From contig NZ_FMZS01000007.1 of the NCBI RefSeq assembly GCF_900101265.1, positions 372,001 to 436,000 on the forward strand: a DNA stretch of 64,000 nucleotides, written 5' to 3'. The notes under the pieces were generated by a model. That model was not told the origin of the DNA and ran no database searches. It saw only the letters and a list, made by a program, of their open reading frames with translations. Positions 27,415 to 35,602 of the stretch are shown piece after piece (the first letter of the stretch is position 1; each line of letters starts with the position of its first letter). The position numbers and the translations under genes are program-made. The stretch is from Massilia sp. PDC64. GTDB taxonomy: Bacteria; Pseudomonadota; Gammaproteobacteria; Burkholderiales; Burkholderiaceae_D.

Positions 27415-28184
27415 CGGCTCCCGTATCGAACGACCTGGGGCTGTCCCTGCCCGAGCTGGTCGGCGCGTACTGGTCGCAGGCCGAACTGGCCACGAACGCG
27501 CTGATCCTCCTGAACCTCGCGGGCGCGCTGCTGCTCGGCCTCATGGTCGGCTACGAGCGTTCGTACCACGGCCGCGCGGCCGGGATGCGCACGTATGGCC
27601 TCGTGTGCATGGCGTCGTGCGCGCTGACGATCGTCGCGGGCTATCCGAGCCACTGGTTCGGCGGGCACGGATCGTCCGTCGCGCTGGTCGACCCCACGCG
27701 GGTGATCCAGGGCGTCGTAACGGGCATCGGCTTCCTCGGCGCCGGCGTCATCATGCGGTCGGGTTTCAACATCAGCGGCCTGACGACGGCGGCGTCGATC
27801 TGGTCGTCGTCCGTGATCGGCATCCTCGTGGGCCTCGGGTTCTACATGGCCGCGATGGGACTCGCGTTCTTCTCCGCGATGATCATGATCTACCTGAACA
27901 AGGCGGTGGGCCTGCTGCCGTCGCGGCATGCGGTGGCCGTCACCCTGCACTTCAAGCCCGGCGTGTATCCGCAGGAAGAGACGCTGCGCCGGGCGGCGCT
28001 GGAGCGTGGCTACGAAATCGCCGGCGGTTCATTGACCATCTCCAGCGAGAAGGGGTGCCAGGAGTGGCATTTCGTCGCGCTGGAATTGCCCGGCAAGCCG
28101 GGCGCGCCGCTGTCGCTGCTGGCCAGCGAGCTGTCCACGTTCGAGGGCGTGGACGGCTTCCAGCTGTCGCACGCGCGTAACTGA
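27411..28184 (+). CDS. MgtC/SapB family membrane protein
   Basis: 257 aa if translation starts at the TTG overlapping the previous stop (TTGA), the best start for the family pattern. Four to five membrane helices hold the MgtC core: GALLLGLMVGYERSYHGRAAG, MRTYGLVCMASCALTI, and VVTGIGFLGAGVIMRSG with TTAASIWSSSVIG. The C-terminal 80 residues form an ACT-like soluble domain. MgtC proteins help survival at low magnesium or low pH. The unusual start makes the exact N-terminus uncertain. Confidence 0.88.
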   Translation: MTAPVSNDLGLSLPELVGAYWSQAELATNALILLNLAGALLLGLMVGYERSYHGRAAGMRTYGLVCMASCALTIVAGYPSHWFGGHGSSVALVDPTRVIQGVVTGIGFLGAGVIMRSGFNISGLTTAASIWSSSVIGILVGLGFYMAAMGLAFFSAMIMIYLNKAVGLLPSRHAVAVTLHFKPGVYPQEETLRRAALERGYEIAGGSLTISSEKGCQEWHFVALELPGKPGAPLSLLASELSTFEGVDGFQLSHARN

Positions 28185-28213
28185 CAAGAAGAGAATAACA
28201 ACGCGAGGAGCAC

Positions 28214-28792
28214 ATGACACCCCAGGACGTTCTCGATTTCTGGTTCGGCGCACCGGGCAGCCCGGAGTCCGGCAAACCGCGCCGCGAATGGTTCGTCAAG
28301 AAGGACGAATTCGATGCCGTCATCCGCGAGCGCTTCGGCGCCGCCATCGACCAGGCGCTGGCCGGCGGCCTGCGCGAATGGGATGAGAAGGGGCCGCAGG
28401 GCGTGCTGGCGCGCATCCTCGTGCTCGACCAGTTCACCCGCAACGCCCACCGCAACACGCCCCTGTCGTTCGCCGGCGACGCCCTGGCGCTGGCGGCCGC
28501 GAAGTCGCTCGTCGACAGCGGCGCCGACCGCGCACTGCCCCCGCTGCAGCGCGCCTTCGTCTACATGCCGTTCGAGCACGCCGAGGACGCGTACATGCAG
28601 GAGCGCGCCGTCGAACTGTTCGGCGTGCTGGCGGCCGAACACCCGGGCTTCGACGAGATGCTCGATTACGCGCACCGCCACCGCGGCGTGATCGCGCGCT
28701 TCGGCCGCTTCCCGCACCGTAACGAGATCCTGGGACGCGCGTCGACGCCGGAAGAAGTCGAATTCCTGCGCCAGCCGGGCTCCCGTTTCTGA
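28214..28792 (+). CDS. DUF924 family protein
   Basis: 192 aa helical protein of the DUF924 family (TPR-like fold). VLDFWFGAPGSPESGKPRREWF opens it in two pieces: VLDFWFGAPG and PRREWFVKKDEFDAVIRERF. LARILVLDQFTRNAHRNTP and the final PHRNEILGRAST-EEVEFL pattern are diagnostic. Function unknown. GAGGAG ribosome site; the stop overlaps the next start by one base. Confidence 0.9.
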   Translation: MTPQDVLDFWFGAPGSPESGKPRREWFVKKDEFDAVIRERFGAAIDQALAGGLREWDEKGPQGVLARILVLDQFTRNAHRNTPLSFAGDALALAAAKSLVDSGADRALPPLQRAFVYMPFEHAEDAYMQERAVELFGVLAAEHPGFDEMLDYAHRHRGVIARFGRFPHRNEILGRASTPEEVEFLRQPGSRF

Positions 28793-29610
28793 TGACGACC
28801 TTGAACATCGTCGGCGCCGGCCACGTGGGCCGCGTGCTCGGCCGGCTGTTGGTTACGCGCGGCGTGTTCGCCCTCCAGGACGTCAAAACGCGCAGCGCCG
28901 ACAGCGCGCGAGACGCCGTCGCATTCATCGGCGCCGGTGCGCCGGTCGATGCCGATGGCACCTTGCGGCCGGCCGATGTGTGGATGCTGGCCGTGGCGGA
29001 CGATGCCATCGCCGGCGTCGCCGCCGCGCTGGCGCAATCCACGCCGATGGCGGGCGCCGTCGTGTTCCACTGCAGCGGCGCCAAAGCGTCCACCGAGCTG
29101 GATGCGCTGCGCCAGGCGGGGGCGTCGGTCGCCAGCGTGCATCCGGTGCGCAGCTTCGCGGATCCGGCCGCCGTAGCGGCGGCGTTCGACGGGACGTTCT
29201 GCGGCGTGGAGGGCGATGCCGCCGCGCTGGCGATCCTGCTGCCCGCGTTCGAGGCGATCGGCGCACGGCCCGTGCGGATCGACCCGGCCGCCAAGACCGT
29301 GTATCACGCGGCCGCCGTGTTCGCGTCGAACTACCTCGTGACCGTGATGGATGCCGCGTTGCGCGCGTACGAGGCCGCGGGCATCCCGGCCGACGTGGCG
29401 CGCGAACTGGCGCGGCCGCTCGCGACCGAAACGCTGTCGAACGTGCTGCGGCTGGGACCGGAAGCGGCGCTGTCCGGCCCCATCGCGCGCGGCGACGCGA
29501 CGACCGTGGCGCGCCAGCACGCGGCCGTCACTGCGTGGGATGGCCCCACGGGTGCGCTGTACGATGCGCTCGCGACGGCCACGTGGGACCTGGCGCGGCG
29601 CAGGATGTGA
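28792..29610 (+). CDS. Rossmann-like and DUF2520 domain protein
   Basis: 272 aa. N-terminal NAD(P)-binding fold starting LNIVGAGHVGRVLGRLL, with VFHCSGAKASTELDAL and VASVHPVRSFADP in the middle; C-terminal helical DUF2520 domain (VYHAAAVFASNYLVTVMDAA, LSGPIARGDATTVARQH). It resembles ketopantoate reductase/6-phosphogluconate dehydrogenase-type enzymes. The substrate is unknown. Translationally linked to the DUF924 gene (TGATG). Confidence 0.88.
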   Translation: MTTLNIVGAGHVGRVLGRLLVTRGVFALQDVKTRSADSARDAVAFIGAGAPVDADGTLRPADVWMLAVADDAIAGVAAALAQSTPMAGAVVFHCSGAKASTELDALRQAGASVASVHPVRSFADPAAVAAAFDGTFCGVEGDAAALAILLPAFEAIGARPVRIDPAAKTVYHAAAVFASNYLVTVMDAALRAYEAAGIPADVARELARPLATETLSNVLRLGPEAALSGPIARGDATTVARQHAAVTAWDGPTGALYDALATATWDLARRRM

Positions 29611-29706
29611 CGCCATGTCACGTATTTTGTCGATGAAATTTACAATTCGGCGTCCAGATTTTTCCCTGATCGCGTAATACCTTGTATTTTCAGAAGAAAA
29701 AAATCG

Positions 29707-29720
29707 GGCATTATTTTTGC
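29707..29720 (+). promoter_or_regulatory. Sigma-54-like promoter of the PEP-CTERM gene
   Basis: GGCATTATTTTTGC has GG and GC separated by exactly 10 bases (GG at 29707-29708, GC at 29719-29720), the -24/-12 signature of RpoN promoters. It is 38 bp upstream of the PEP-CTERM start. In other bacteria PEP-CTERM genes are often controlled by RpoN with the PrsK/PrsR pair. Confidence 0.6.
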
Positions 29721-29758
29721 GTCTTCTCTCGCGCTAAAACACTAGGGGAGGCAAACCA

Positions 29759-30376
29759 ATGTTTAACAAATTCTGGAAAGCCGGTGTAGCAAGCACGATG
29801 TTTCTGGTGAGCAGTTTGGCGGCTGCCACGCCGATCGCTTTTATCCCGCCTAACGACCCGATCGGGTACATCGGAGCGACACATTCGAACCATGGGTGGT
29901 CCATGGGGCGCGGTATCGGTTTCAGGGTGACGACACAGGAAACGATATCGAGCGTCGGCGTCTACGTGGACCTGATCAATACGGAATTGCGCTGGGGGAT
30001 ATACACGGTCGACTCGTTGGGCAACGATTTCTCGAAGATCGACACGCTCGCATCCGGTAGTTCGGTCGTCACCACCAATGGGCTCGAGTGGATCGACTTC
30101 AGGGTTCCCAACGTTGTTATCGACGAATATTGGAATTACCTGATCGAGTTCTCGTTCGACGGTGAATCCAACCAGATCTTTTATTATTACAACCGTGACG
30201 AATCCTGGGATCAGGGGATATACCGTTCACTGGACGGTGAAGCACTGGGCCGTTTCGAGAGTTACTGGAACGTGCCGGCAATCCGGGTCAATAGCGTCTA
30301 CGTACCGGAACCCGCATCGCTCGCGTTGGTCGGTGCCGGTTTGCTGGCGCTGGGTGTGCGCCGCCGCCGACGCTGA
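29759..30376 (+). CDS. PEP-CTERM sorting domain protein
   Basis: 205 aa exported protein. N-terminal signal peptide (KAGVASTMFLVSSLAAATPI), a beta-rich middle with no known family, and a C-terminal PEP-CTERM signal: VPEPASLALVGAGLLAL, ending VRRRRR. An exosortase (not in this window) would cleave the signal and link the protein to the cell envelope or exopolysaccharide. The gene stands alone with GGGGAGG ribosome site and its own sigma-54-like promoter and terminator. Codon use is less GC-biased than the neighbours. Confidence 0.93.
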   Translation: MFNKFWKAGVASTMFLVSSLAAATPIAFIPPNDPIGYIGATHSNHGWSMGRGIGFRVTTQETISSVGVYVDLINTELRWGIYTVDSLGNDFSKIDTLASGSSVVTTNGLEWIDFRVPNVVIDEYWNYLIEFSFDGESNQIFYYYNRDESWDQGIYRSLDGEALGRFESYWNVPAIRVNSVYVPEPASLALVGAGLLALGVRRRRR

Positions 30377-30402
30377 ATTGCGCCGTTGTGCGTCTTGTTG
30401 TA

Positions 30403-30436
30403 AAAAGCCTGTCTGCCCAAACAGATGGGCTTTTTT
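30403..30436 (+). terminator. Terminator after the PEP-CTERM gene
   Basis: A 13-bp stem (AAAAGCCTGTCTG with CAGATGGGCTTTT, two wobble pairs) is followed by a T run. The start codon of the next gene must lie downstream of it, supporting 30449. Confidence 0.85.
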
Positions 30437-30448
30437 GTTGGAGACCAC

Positions 30449-30826
30449 ATGGTTTTGACCGCATGGGCGACGCTGGCTGCACTGGGCGTCTATTTCTGGA
30501 CCGGTGTGATGGCCGGCTGGGCCAGGAACAAGTACAACGTGCCGGCGCCGTCGATGGACGGCCCGCTGCCGTTCCAGAGCGCGCAGCGGGTGCAGGCGAA
30601 CACGCTGGAACAGCTGCCGCTGGTGCTGGCGCCGCTGTGGCTGTGCGGCCACTACCTCGGCGACCGCTGGGCGGCCGCGGGCGGCTTGCTGTGGTGCGTC
30701 GGGCGCATCCTGTATGCGCTGGGCTATTACCGCGATCCGGCCAGGCGCGAGATCGGCTTCATCATTGGCATGGTCGCGTGCGGTGCCCTCGTCGCAGGCA
30801 GTGCAGTCGGGCTCTTGTCCGCCTGA
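30449..30826 (+). CDS. MAPEG family membrane protein
   Basis: 125 aa with four membrane helices. The MAPEG signature is the loop with QRVQANTLEQLPLVLAPLWL, followed by GRILYALGYYRDPARREIGF. Family members are small glutathione-using or glutathione-like membrane enzymes; a substrate cannot be named. The start at 30449 has a TTGGAGA ribosome site; an ATG at 30425 lies inside the preceding terminator. Confidence 0.9.
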   Translation: MVLTAWATLAALGVYFWTGVMAGWARNKYNVPAPSMDGPLPFQSAQRVQANTLEQLPLVLAPLWLCGHYLGDRWAAAGGLLWCVGRILYALGYYRDPARREIGFIIGMVACGALVAGSAVGLLSA

Positions 30827-30952
30827 CCTGTTGCAGTAGAGCAAAATCTTGAAAACCATTCGTCGACAAAGTTCCCATACTGCAATAAGCTGTGTCTGAT
30901 TTCAATTTATTGAATGGCGGTGTCCTTGCCGCCATGCGTGGAGGACGACAGC

Positions 30953-31315
30953 ATGCTGTTCCTGAAAAGTACGAGTGTCACCAAGGCACCGGGCATTTAT
31001 GAAGTCGACGTGGCGGCCAAGCCGCCGGGTAAAACGTTCGGCGTATTCCTGGCCACCGATCCGGACAATCCGCCGCGGGCCGTCCTGACGGCCCTGGCCG
31101 AGCTCGGATTCGAGAACACTTATCAACAGACCTATGTCCACAAGGACAAGGGCAAAGTCCTCGACCTGCATTTCCAGAAGAACGGTACCGACCTGTTCAA
31201 CGGCTGGAAGACCGAGGAATGCGCCGCCAACCTGGCCGCGATCGACACCCTGTTCGGCAACGTCGGCATCAAGATCACGCCGCGCGTGATGAGCCTGGCC
31301 GAAGCCTACGCCTGA
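30953..31315 (+). CDS. Conserved-looking small protein of unknown function
   Basis: 120 aa from the ATG following a GGAGGA ribosome site. No signal peptide or membrane helix. I do not recognise a family. Two small alpha/beta halves are likely (TFGVFLATDPDNPPRAVLTA and LDLHFQKNGTDLFNGWKTEE). It sits alone, and the following gene is convergent with the stops adjacent. Confidence 0.7.
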   Translation: MLFLKSTSVTKAPGIYEVDVAAKPPGKTFGVFLATDPDNPPRAVLTALAELGFENTYQQTYVHKDKGKVLDLHFQKNGTDLFNGWKTEECAANLAAIDTLFGNVGIKITPRVMSLAEAYA

Positions 31316-31894
31316 TCAGCTTTTCACCTCGATGTGATACAGCGCCCACGGGCAGGCGGCAAAGCGCTGCGGCAGCGGCAATGCCGCCATCTCCGCCACC
31401 CGGTCGGCGTCGTACACGGCCCATAGCGGCCCCAGACCTCCCAGCGGCATCGGATTGGCGTCGATGTGCGTGGCGACGATGAAGCGCCGCGCACGTGCCT
31501 GCGCGATGGGCAGCTCCACGTTGTAACCATCCACGGCGCGCAGGATCAGGATCGTCTTGTCGTTCACCGTGGCGCCGGCGCGCACCAGCACGTCCGTCAG
31601 CAGCGGGCCGCGCAGCGTGTGCGGCTTGCCGTCGTATTCCAGGGTCGGACGGATCGTCACGGGCGGCAGGGCCAGCAGGCTGGCGTAATCGAATGCCCAT
31701 GCTTTCGTGAACGTGACCTGGTGCTTGTGCATCATCTGGTCCAGCGCCGGGTCGAGCGGACCGCGGTTGCCGTGCGCAATGGCGCCCGTGACCGTCAGCA
31801 GGGCAGGGCCACGGCCGGACGGTTGCGCCGCCTGGCCGGCGATGGGAAAGGCGCCCGCGACCGCCGCGGCGCCGAGGAACTGGCGTTTGTTCAT
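31316..31894 (-). CDS. Exported oxidoreductase molybdopterin-binding-like protein
   Basis: 192 aa from MNKRQFLGAAAV; the frame upstream overlaps the divergent alkB gene and looks unreal. A Tat/Sec-like signal peptide (KRQFLGAAAVAGAFPIAG) precedes a sulfite-oxidase-type molybdopterin fold: SLLALPPVTIRPTLEYDGKP, LLTDVLVRAGA, ILRAVDGYNVELPI. The cysteine that binds molybdenum in active enzymes is not seen at the usual place; only one late cysteine is present. It may be a non-catalytic or structural relative. Confidence 0.75.
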   Translation of the reverse strand: MNKRQFLGAAAVAGAFPIAGQAAQPSGRGPALLTVTGAIAHGNRGPLDPALDQMMHKHQVTFTKAWAFDYASLLALPPVTIRPTLEYDGKPHTLRGPLLTDVLVRAGATVNDKTILILRAVDGYNVELPIAQARARRFIVATHIDANPMPLGGLGPLWAVYDADRVAEMAALPLPQRFAACPWALYHIEVKS

Positions 31895-31943
31895 GAGAAA
31901 ATGCTTGGTCGGTAAGATCTTCTCATCATAGCAATATTGTCGA

Positions 31944-32540
31944 ATGGATTTGTTTTCCACAGGCATGGATTTGATCCCCGTTCCGATCGAGGACGGGGAA
32001 TTGTCCATGCTGGCCCAGCTTCCCATGCCGATTGGTAACGCCGATATCCTGGCGCGCCTGCTTGCCGAGACGCCATGGCGTGCAGACACTGTCGTCGTGT
32101 ACGGCAAGCGTTATCTGCAGCCGCGCCTGACGGCCTGGTATGGCGAGGCCAGCTATACCTATTCCGGCCTGACCCTGCACCCGCTGCCTCTGACGCCGCT
32201 GCTGGAACAATTGCGCGCCGCGGTCGAGCAGGCGACGGGCCGGCACTACAACAGCGTTCTGCTGAATTACTACCGCGACGGCGCCGACAGCATGGGCATG
32301 CACAGCGACGACGAGCCGGAACTGGGACCGCAGCCCGTCATCGCCTCGCTCAGCTATGGTGCCACCCGCACGTTCATCCTGCGTCACAAGCGTACCAAAC
32401 GTACCGTCAAGCTGGACCTGACGGATGGCAGCCTGCTGTTGATGGCCGGCGATCTGCAGGCCAACTGGCAGCACGGGATCAACAAGACGGCCAAAGTGGT
32501 TGGACCACGGCTCAATCTAACTTTTCGTTACGTGAACTAA
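31944..32540 (+). CDS. alkB: AlkB-type alpha-ketoglutarate-dependent dioxygenase
   Basis: 198 aa, Fe(II)/2-oxoglutarate oxygenase that removes alkyl groups from nucleic-acid bases. The iron ligands are in MGMHSDDEPELG (HxD) and ANWQHGINKT (His), and the oxoglutarate arginine in RLNLTFRYVN. NSVLLNYYRDGAD and SLSYGATRTFILRHK are characteristic of the AlkB2/ALKBH2-like group. Divergent from the molybdopterin-fold gene, 49 bases apart. Confidence 0.92.
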   Translation: MDLFSTGMDLIPVPIEDGELSMLAQLPMPIGNADILARLLAETPWRADTVVVYGKRYLQPRLTAWYGEASYTYSGLTLHPLPLTPLLEQLRAAVEQATGRHYNSVLLNYYRDGADSMGMHSDDEPELGPQPVIASLSYGATRTFILRHKRTKRTVKLDLTDGSLLLMAGDLQANWQHGINKTAKVVGPRLNLTFRYVN

Positions 32541-32723
32541 ATCGTTGTTATCTCTGCCCAATTTTCGTTAAAGCACTACTGAACTTAGGGTCATTAAGTT
32601 ACATTCGATTACAAGTCTTACGAGTTCAGCACGGACTTCACCAATTTGCGGTGCTATCTTGACCACATCACGATTCACGATCGAATCGCGAACCAGTCAA
32701 ACAACGCAAAGGGAATCCGTAAC

Positions 32724-33299
32724 ATGAAAAAGCTCATCGTTGCACTGATCGCCACCACTGCCGCCGTCGGCGCGGCGCAAGCCCAGACCACCCAGACCCA
32801 ACCGCGCGCCTATGTCGGCGTCGGCATCGCCACGGCGGACCACGTGAATTCGTCGGTCGGCGGCCTGACCAATTTCGACAGCGACGGCTACAAGGCCTCG
32901 GGCAAGATCTTCGGCGGCTATGAATTCGACCAGAACTGGGGCGTCGAAGCCGGCTACACCGACTTCCGCAACTCGGATTTCAACTACACCGCCAACGGCG
33001 TCAACGGCAGCGGCCGCACCAAGGGCAACAGCTACTATGTCGCCGGCAAGTACAACGTCCCGGTCAACGACCAGTTCTCCGTGTACGGCAAGCTGGGCCT
33101 GCAGCACAGCGAGCGCAAGCTGGAAAGCGCCGCGCTGAACCTGAAGGACACCGACACCGGTGCCTACGGCGCGGTCGGCGTGCAGTACAACCTGAACCAG
33201 CAGGTCGCACTGACCGCCGAGTACGAGCGCTACGGCAAGAGCAAGGATTTCGGTGCCAAGGCCGACGTCTGGACCGTGGGTGCACGCTACAGCTTCTAA
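32724..33299 (+). CDS. Outer-membrane beta-barrel protein (OmpA-like barrel)
   Basis: 191 aa from MKKLIVALIATTAAV with an AAAGGGA ribosome site and signal peptide ending AQA. The rest is alternating beta strands (RAYVGVGIATADHVNSSVGG, NWGVEAGYTDFRNSDF, YVAGKYNVPVNDQFSVYGKL), ending in WTVGARYSF with a C-terminal phenylalanine. It is an eight-strand porin-like/OmpA transmembrane-type barrel without a peptidoglycan-binding domain. It has its own terminator. Confidence 0.9.
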   Translation: MKKLIVALIATTAAVGAAQAQTTQTQPRAYVGVGIATADHVNSSVGGLTNFDSDGYKASGKIFGGYEFDQNWGVEAGYTDFRNSDFNYTANGVNGSGRTKGNSYYVAGKYNVPVNDQFSVYGKLGLQHSERKLESAALNLKDTDTGAYGAVGVQYNLNQQVALTAEYERYGKSKDFGAKADVWTVGARYSF

Positions 33300-33323
33300 G
33301 CGTCTCCAGCTTTGCTCCTAGGG

Positions 33324-33347
33324 AAAAAGGGCCTTCGGGCCCTTTTT
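33324..33347. terminator. Bidirectional terminator between the barrel gene and lysR
   Basis: AAAAAGGGCC-TTCG-GGCCCTTTTTTT is a classic UUCG-loop hairpin with A and T runs on either side. It serves the outer-membrane gene and the convergent LysR gene. Confidence 0.93.
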
Positions 33348-34235
33348 TTATGCCCTCGCGATATGTGACGCCAGCGCATCCGCCACCGCCCGCACGGCCG
33401 GCAGCTGGCCGCGCCGGTGCGGCATCAACAGGGTCGTCGTGACGGTACCCGCGGTCCACGCGGGTAGCACATGCACCAGGTCGCCGCGCGCCAGCAGGGG
33501 ACCGCACAGCCGGCGCGGCATGCAGGCAATGCCGAGCCCGCCGCATGCGGCGCGCAACAACACCTGCGATTCGTCCGCCGCCAGCCGAGGCCGCGGACGT
33601 GCTTCCGCCGTCGTGTTATCCCCGTCTTCCAGCCGCCACACGGATTGTGTCGCACTGGTCATCAGGCCGGCGTGTTCAGCGAGCGCATCGGGCGCGGATG
33701 GCGCACCGTGCCGCGCCACATAGTCGGGCGACGCGACCAGATAGATCGGATCGCTGCACACGCGCCGCTGCACGAGGCCCGAGTCCGGCAATGGCGCGAA
33801 ATGGTCGCGCACGGCGATGTCGATGCCTTCCTGCACCAGGTCGACGAAGCGGTCCGTCGTGTGCAGCGCGACGCGCAGTGCCGGGTACGCATGCGCCAGT
33901 TCCAGTAACGGTTCCGCCAGGCTCAGTTGCGCCGTCGGGACCGACGCCGTGATGCGCACGAGGCCGCTGGGTTCCGCGACCCTGCCTTGCACCACGGCCG
34001 CGGCCGACTCCGCCTCGATCACCATCGCCGCCGCGTGCCGATACACCTCCTGGCCCAGGTCCGTCACGACGAAACGGCGCGACGAACGCTGGATCAGCCG
34101 CGCGCCCAGCGCCGCCTCCAGCGCGGCGACGCGCTTGGCCAGGGTCGATTTCGGGATGCCCGTGCGCCGCGCCGCCGGCGCGAAACCGCCGTGCGTGACC
34201 ACGTGCGCGAAATGGGACAGGTCGTTCAGGTTCAT
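33348..34235 (-). CDS. LysR family transcriptional regulator
   Basis: 295 aa from MNLNDLSHF, chosen because GGAGA lies 8 bases upstream; a start 15 bases earlier has no such site. The winged helix-turn-helix is in FAPAARRTGIPKSTLAKRVA (residues about 19-38), with LIQRSSRRFVVTDLG after it. The C-terminal periplasmic-binding-like domain starts with LVRITASVPTAQLSLAEPLL. It is divergent from the GST gene, which it probably controls through the palindrome at 34240-34261. Confidence 0.93.
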   Translation of the reverse strand: MNLNDLSHFAHVVTHGGFAPAARRTGIPKSTLAKRVAALEAALGARLIQRSSRRFVVTDLGQEVYRHAAAMVIEAESAAAVVQGRVAEPSGLVRITASVPTAQLSLAEPLLELAHAYPALRVALHTTDRFVDLVQEGIDIAVRDHFAPLPDSGLVQRRVCSDPIYLVASPDYVARHGAPSAPDALAEHAGLMTSATQSVWRLEDGDNTTAEARPRPRLAADESQVLLRAACGGLGIACMPRRLCGPLLARGDLVHVLPAWTAGTVTTTLLMPHRRGQLPAVRAVADALASHIARA

Positions 34236-34239
34236 GCTC

Positions 34240-34261
34240 ATCGTCTCCATTTGGAAACGAT
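34240..34261. promoter_or_regulatory. Candidate LysR operator between lysR and the GST gene
   Basis: ATCGTCTCC-ATTT-GGAAACGAT is an imperfect palindrome (8 of 9 pairs) immediately upstream of the lysR start, overlapping its ribosome site. LysR regulators usually bind such dyads near their own divergent promoter. Confidence 0.55.
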
Positions 34262-34361
34262 GATTCTACATTTGCCCGTCTGTTGCGGCAGCGTCCACGA
34301 ACGTATAGTGGCGACACGCACTGCGCAGCGCGATCCTTCAACAACCCATCAAGGAAACGAC

Positions 34362-35042
34362 ATGGAACCGATCCTGTTCTACGGCGTGCCGAGCGGCTGC
34401 TCGCTGGGCGCCGTCATCGCGCTGGAATGGCTGGCGCAGCCCTACCGCCTGAGCCGCATCGAGATGATGCAGCAGCCGTGGCCCGCCCCGTATGCGCACG
34501 TGAACCCGCGCATGAAGACGCCGGCGCTGTTGCTGGAAGACGGCGCCAGCCTGACCGAAAGCGCCGCGATCCTGCAACACATCGCCCGCCGCGGCGGCAT
34601 GCGCGAGAACGACCGCCTGAACGAAATGCTGGCCTACCTCACGACGGATTATTTTGCGGCATACGCGCCGTTGTGGAAGCTGTACGACGCGGGCGACAAC
34701 GATGCGACGACCCGCACCGTGCTGCGCGCCTGGGGAGAAGAGTCCGCGCGCAAGGAGTGCGCCTGGGTGGACGGCCTGCTGGCGGACCGGACATGGCTGC
34801 TGGGCGCGCAGCGTACGGTGGCCGATGCGTATCTCTACGCCGTCGGCCGCTGGGCCCGCTACCACGAGGTCGCCGACCTGGACGCCGATTACCCGCACCT
34901 GGCCACGTGGTTCCGGCGCATGGAGTGCGACCCCGCCGTGCAGTTCGCACTGGCCATCGAACGCGGCGATGAACCCGCGGGCAATGGCGCATTCAGGGGC
35001 CACGTCGCGCTGGACGCGTTGCGGGAACGCCTCGCGGCCTAG
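34362..35042 (+). CDS. Glutathione S-transferase family protein
   Basis: 226 aa. Thioredoxin-like N-domain ILFYGVPSGCSLGAVIALEW with the GSH-contacting loop NPRMKTPALLLEDG and LTESAAILQHIA; all-helical C-domain with YLTTDYFAAYAPLWKLYD and GAQRTVADAYLYAV. A detoxifying transferase of unknown substrate. AAGGAAA ribosome site. Its stop codon TAG and that of the convergent RAYT gene share the bases CTAG. Confidence 0.92.
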   Translation: MEPILFYGVPSGCSLGAVIALEWLAQPYRLSRIEMMQQPWPAPYAHVNPRMKTPALLLEDGASLTESAAILQHIARRGGMRENDRLNEMLAYLTTDYFAAYAPLWKLYDAGDNDATTRTVLRAWGEESARKECAWVDGLLADRTWLLGAQRTVADAYLYAVGRWARYHEVADLDADYPHLATWFRRMECDPAVQFALAIERGDEPAGNGAFRGHVALDALRERLAA

Positions 35043-35602
35043 GGCCGCACGGTCCGCCCGGGCTGGCCTGCCGGCCGCATCCACGGCGGCAGCGCCAGCG
35101 GCAGCGTTGGCGGCGTAAAACCGGCCGAGATAAAGCGGTGCAGTGACGACCACGGCCATTCCGATGGGTGCTGGCAAAGGCCGTGGCGCATCGGATTGCT
35201 GTGCACGTAGTCGATGAGGCTGGCGTATTCCTCGTCGTCGCCCACGCGGTAGTCGCGATAGTGACGCTCCCAGATGGTGCCGTCGCCCGTGCCGCCATCG
35301 CCCTTCGCCTTCTTGCCGCCCGGCAGGCAGGCTTTATGCAGCGCCTTGGAAAAGGCGATCTTGACGGCGCGCCAGCGTGACGCGCAGTCGTGGTCGCCCG
35401 GCGGCAGGGTCCAGATGGCGTGCGCGTGGTTCGGCAGCACGACCCAGGCATCGACGTGGAACGGTTTGCGGATGCGCGCCTGGCGCATCGCTTCGCCGAA
35501 AGCCGAGAAATGGTCCGTGAGTAAGGTGCTGTTCCGATCCAGCAAGCGCACCGTGAAGAAAAAGGTCCCGCCCGGGACCCGGTAGTCGCGGTAATGTGTC
35601 AT
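35039..35602 (-). CDS. REP-associated tyrosine transposase (RAYT)
   Basis: 187 aa from MTHYRDYRVPGG; the longer upstream frame is not family-like. The Y1 transposase fold is seen in GGTFFFTVRLLDRNSTLL, the HUH-like metal site in DAWVVLPNHAHAIW (H59, H61), and a helix with candidate catalytic tyrosines in IWERHYRDYRVGDDEE. The C-terminal YVHSNPMRHGL and EWPWSSLHRF are RAYT hallmarks. RAYTs are domesticated single-copy transposases that act on short palindromic repeats. No terminal repeats flank the gene closely. Confidence 0.93.
   Translation of the reverse strand: MTHYRDYRVPGGTFFFTVRLLDRNSTLLTDHFSAFGEAMRQARIRKPFHVDAWVVLPNHAHAIWTLPPGDHDCASRWRAVKIAFSKALHKACLPGGKKAKGDGGTGDGTIWERHYRDYRVGDDEEYASLIDYVHSNPMRHGLCQHPSEWPWSSLHRFISAGFTPPTLPLALPPWMRPAGQPGRTVRP

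Noticed and set aside
25293..27950. Very long minus-strand open frame (885 codons) opposite the aminopeptidase and mgtC genes
   Set aside because: Arg/His/Asp/Gln-rich translation with no family features, entirely antisense to three well-supported genes; a product of high-GC codon bias.
30425..30448. Earlier ATG for the MAPEG gene
   Set aside because: It lies inside the terminator hairpin of the PEP-CTERM gene and has no ribosome site; the ATG at 30449 has TTGGAGA.
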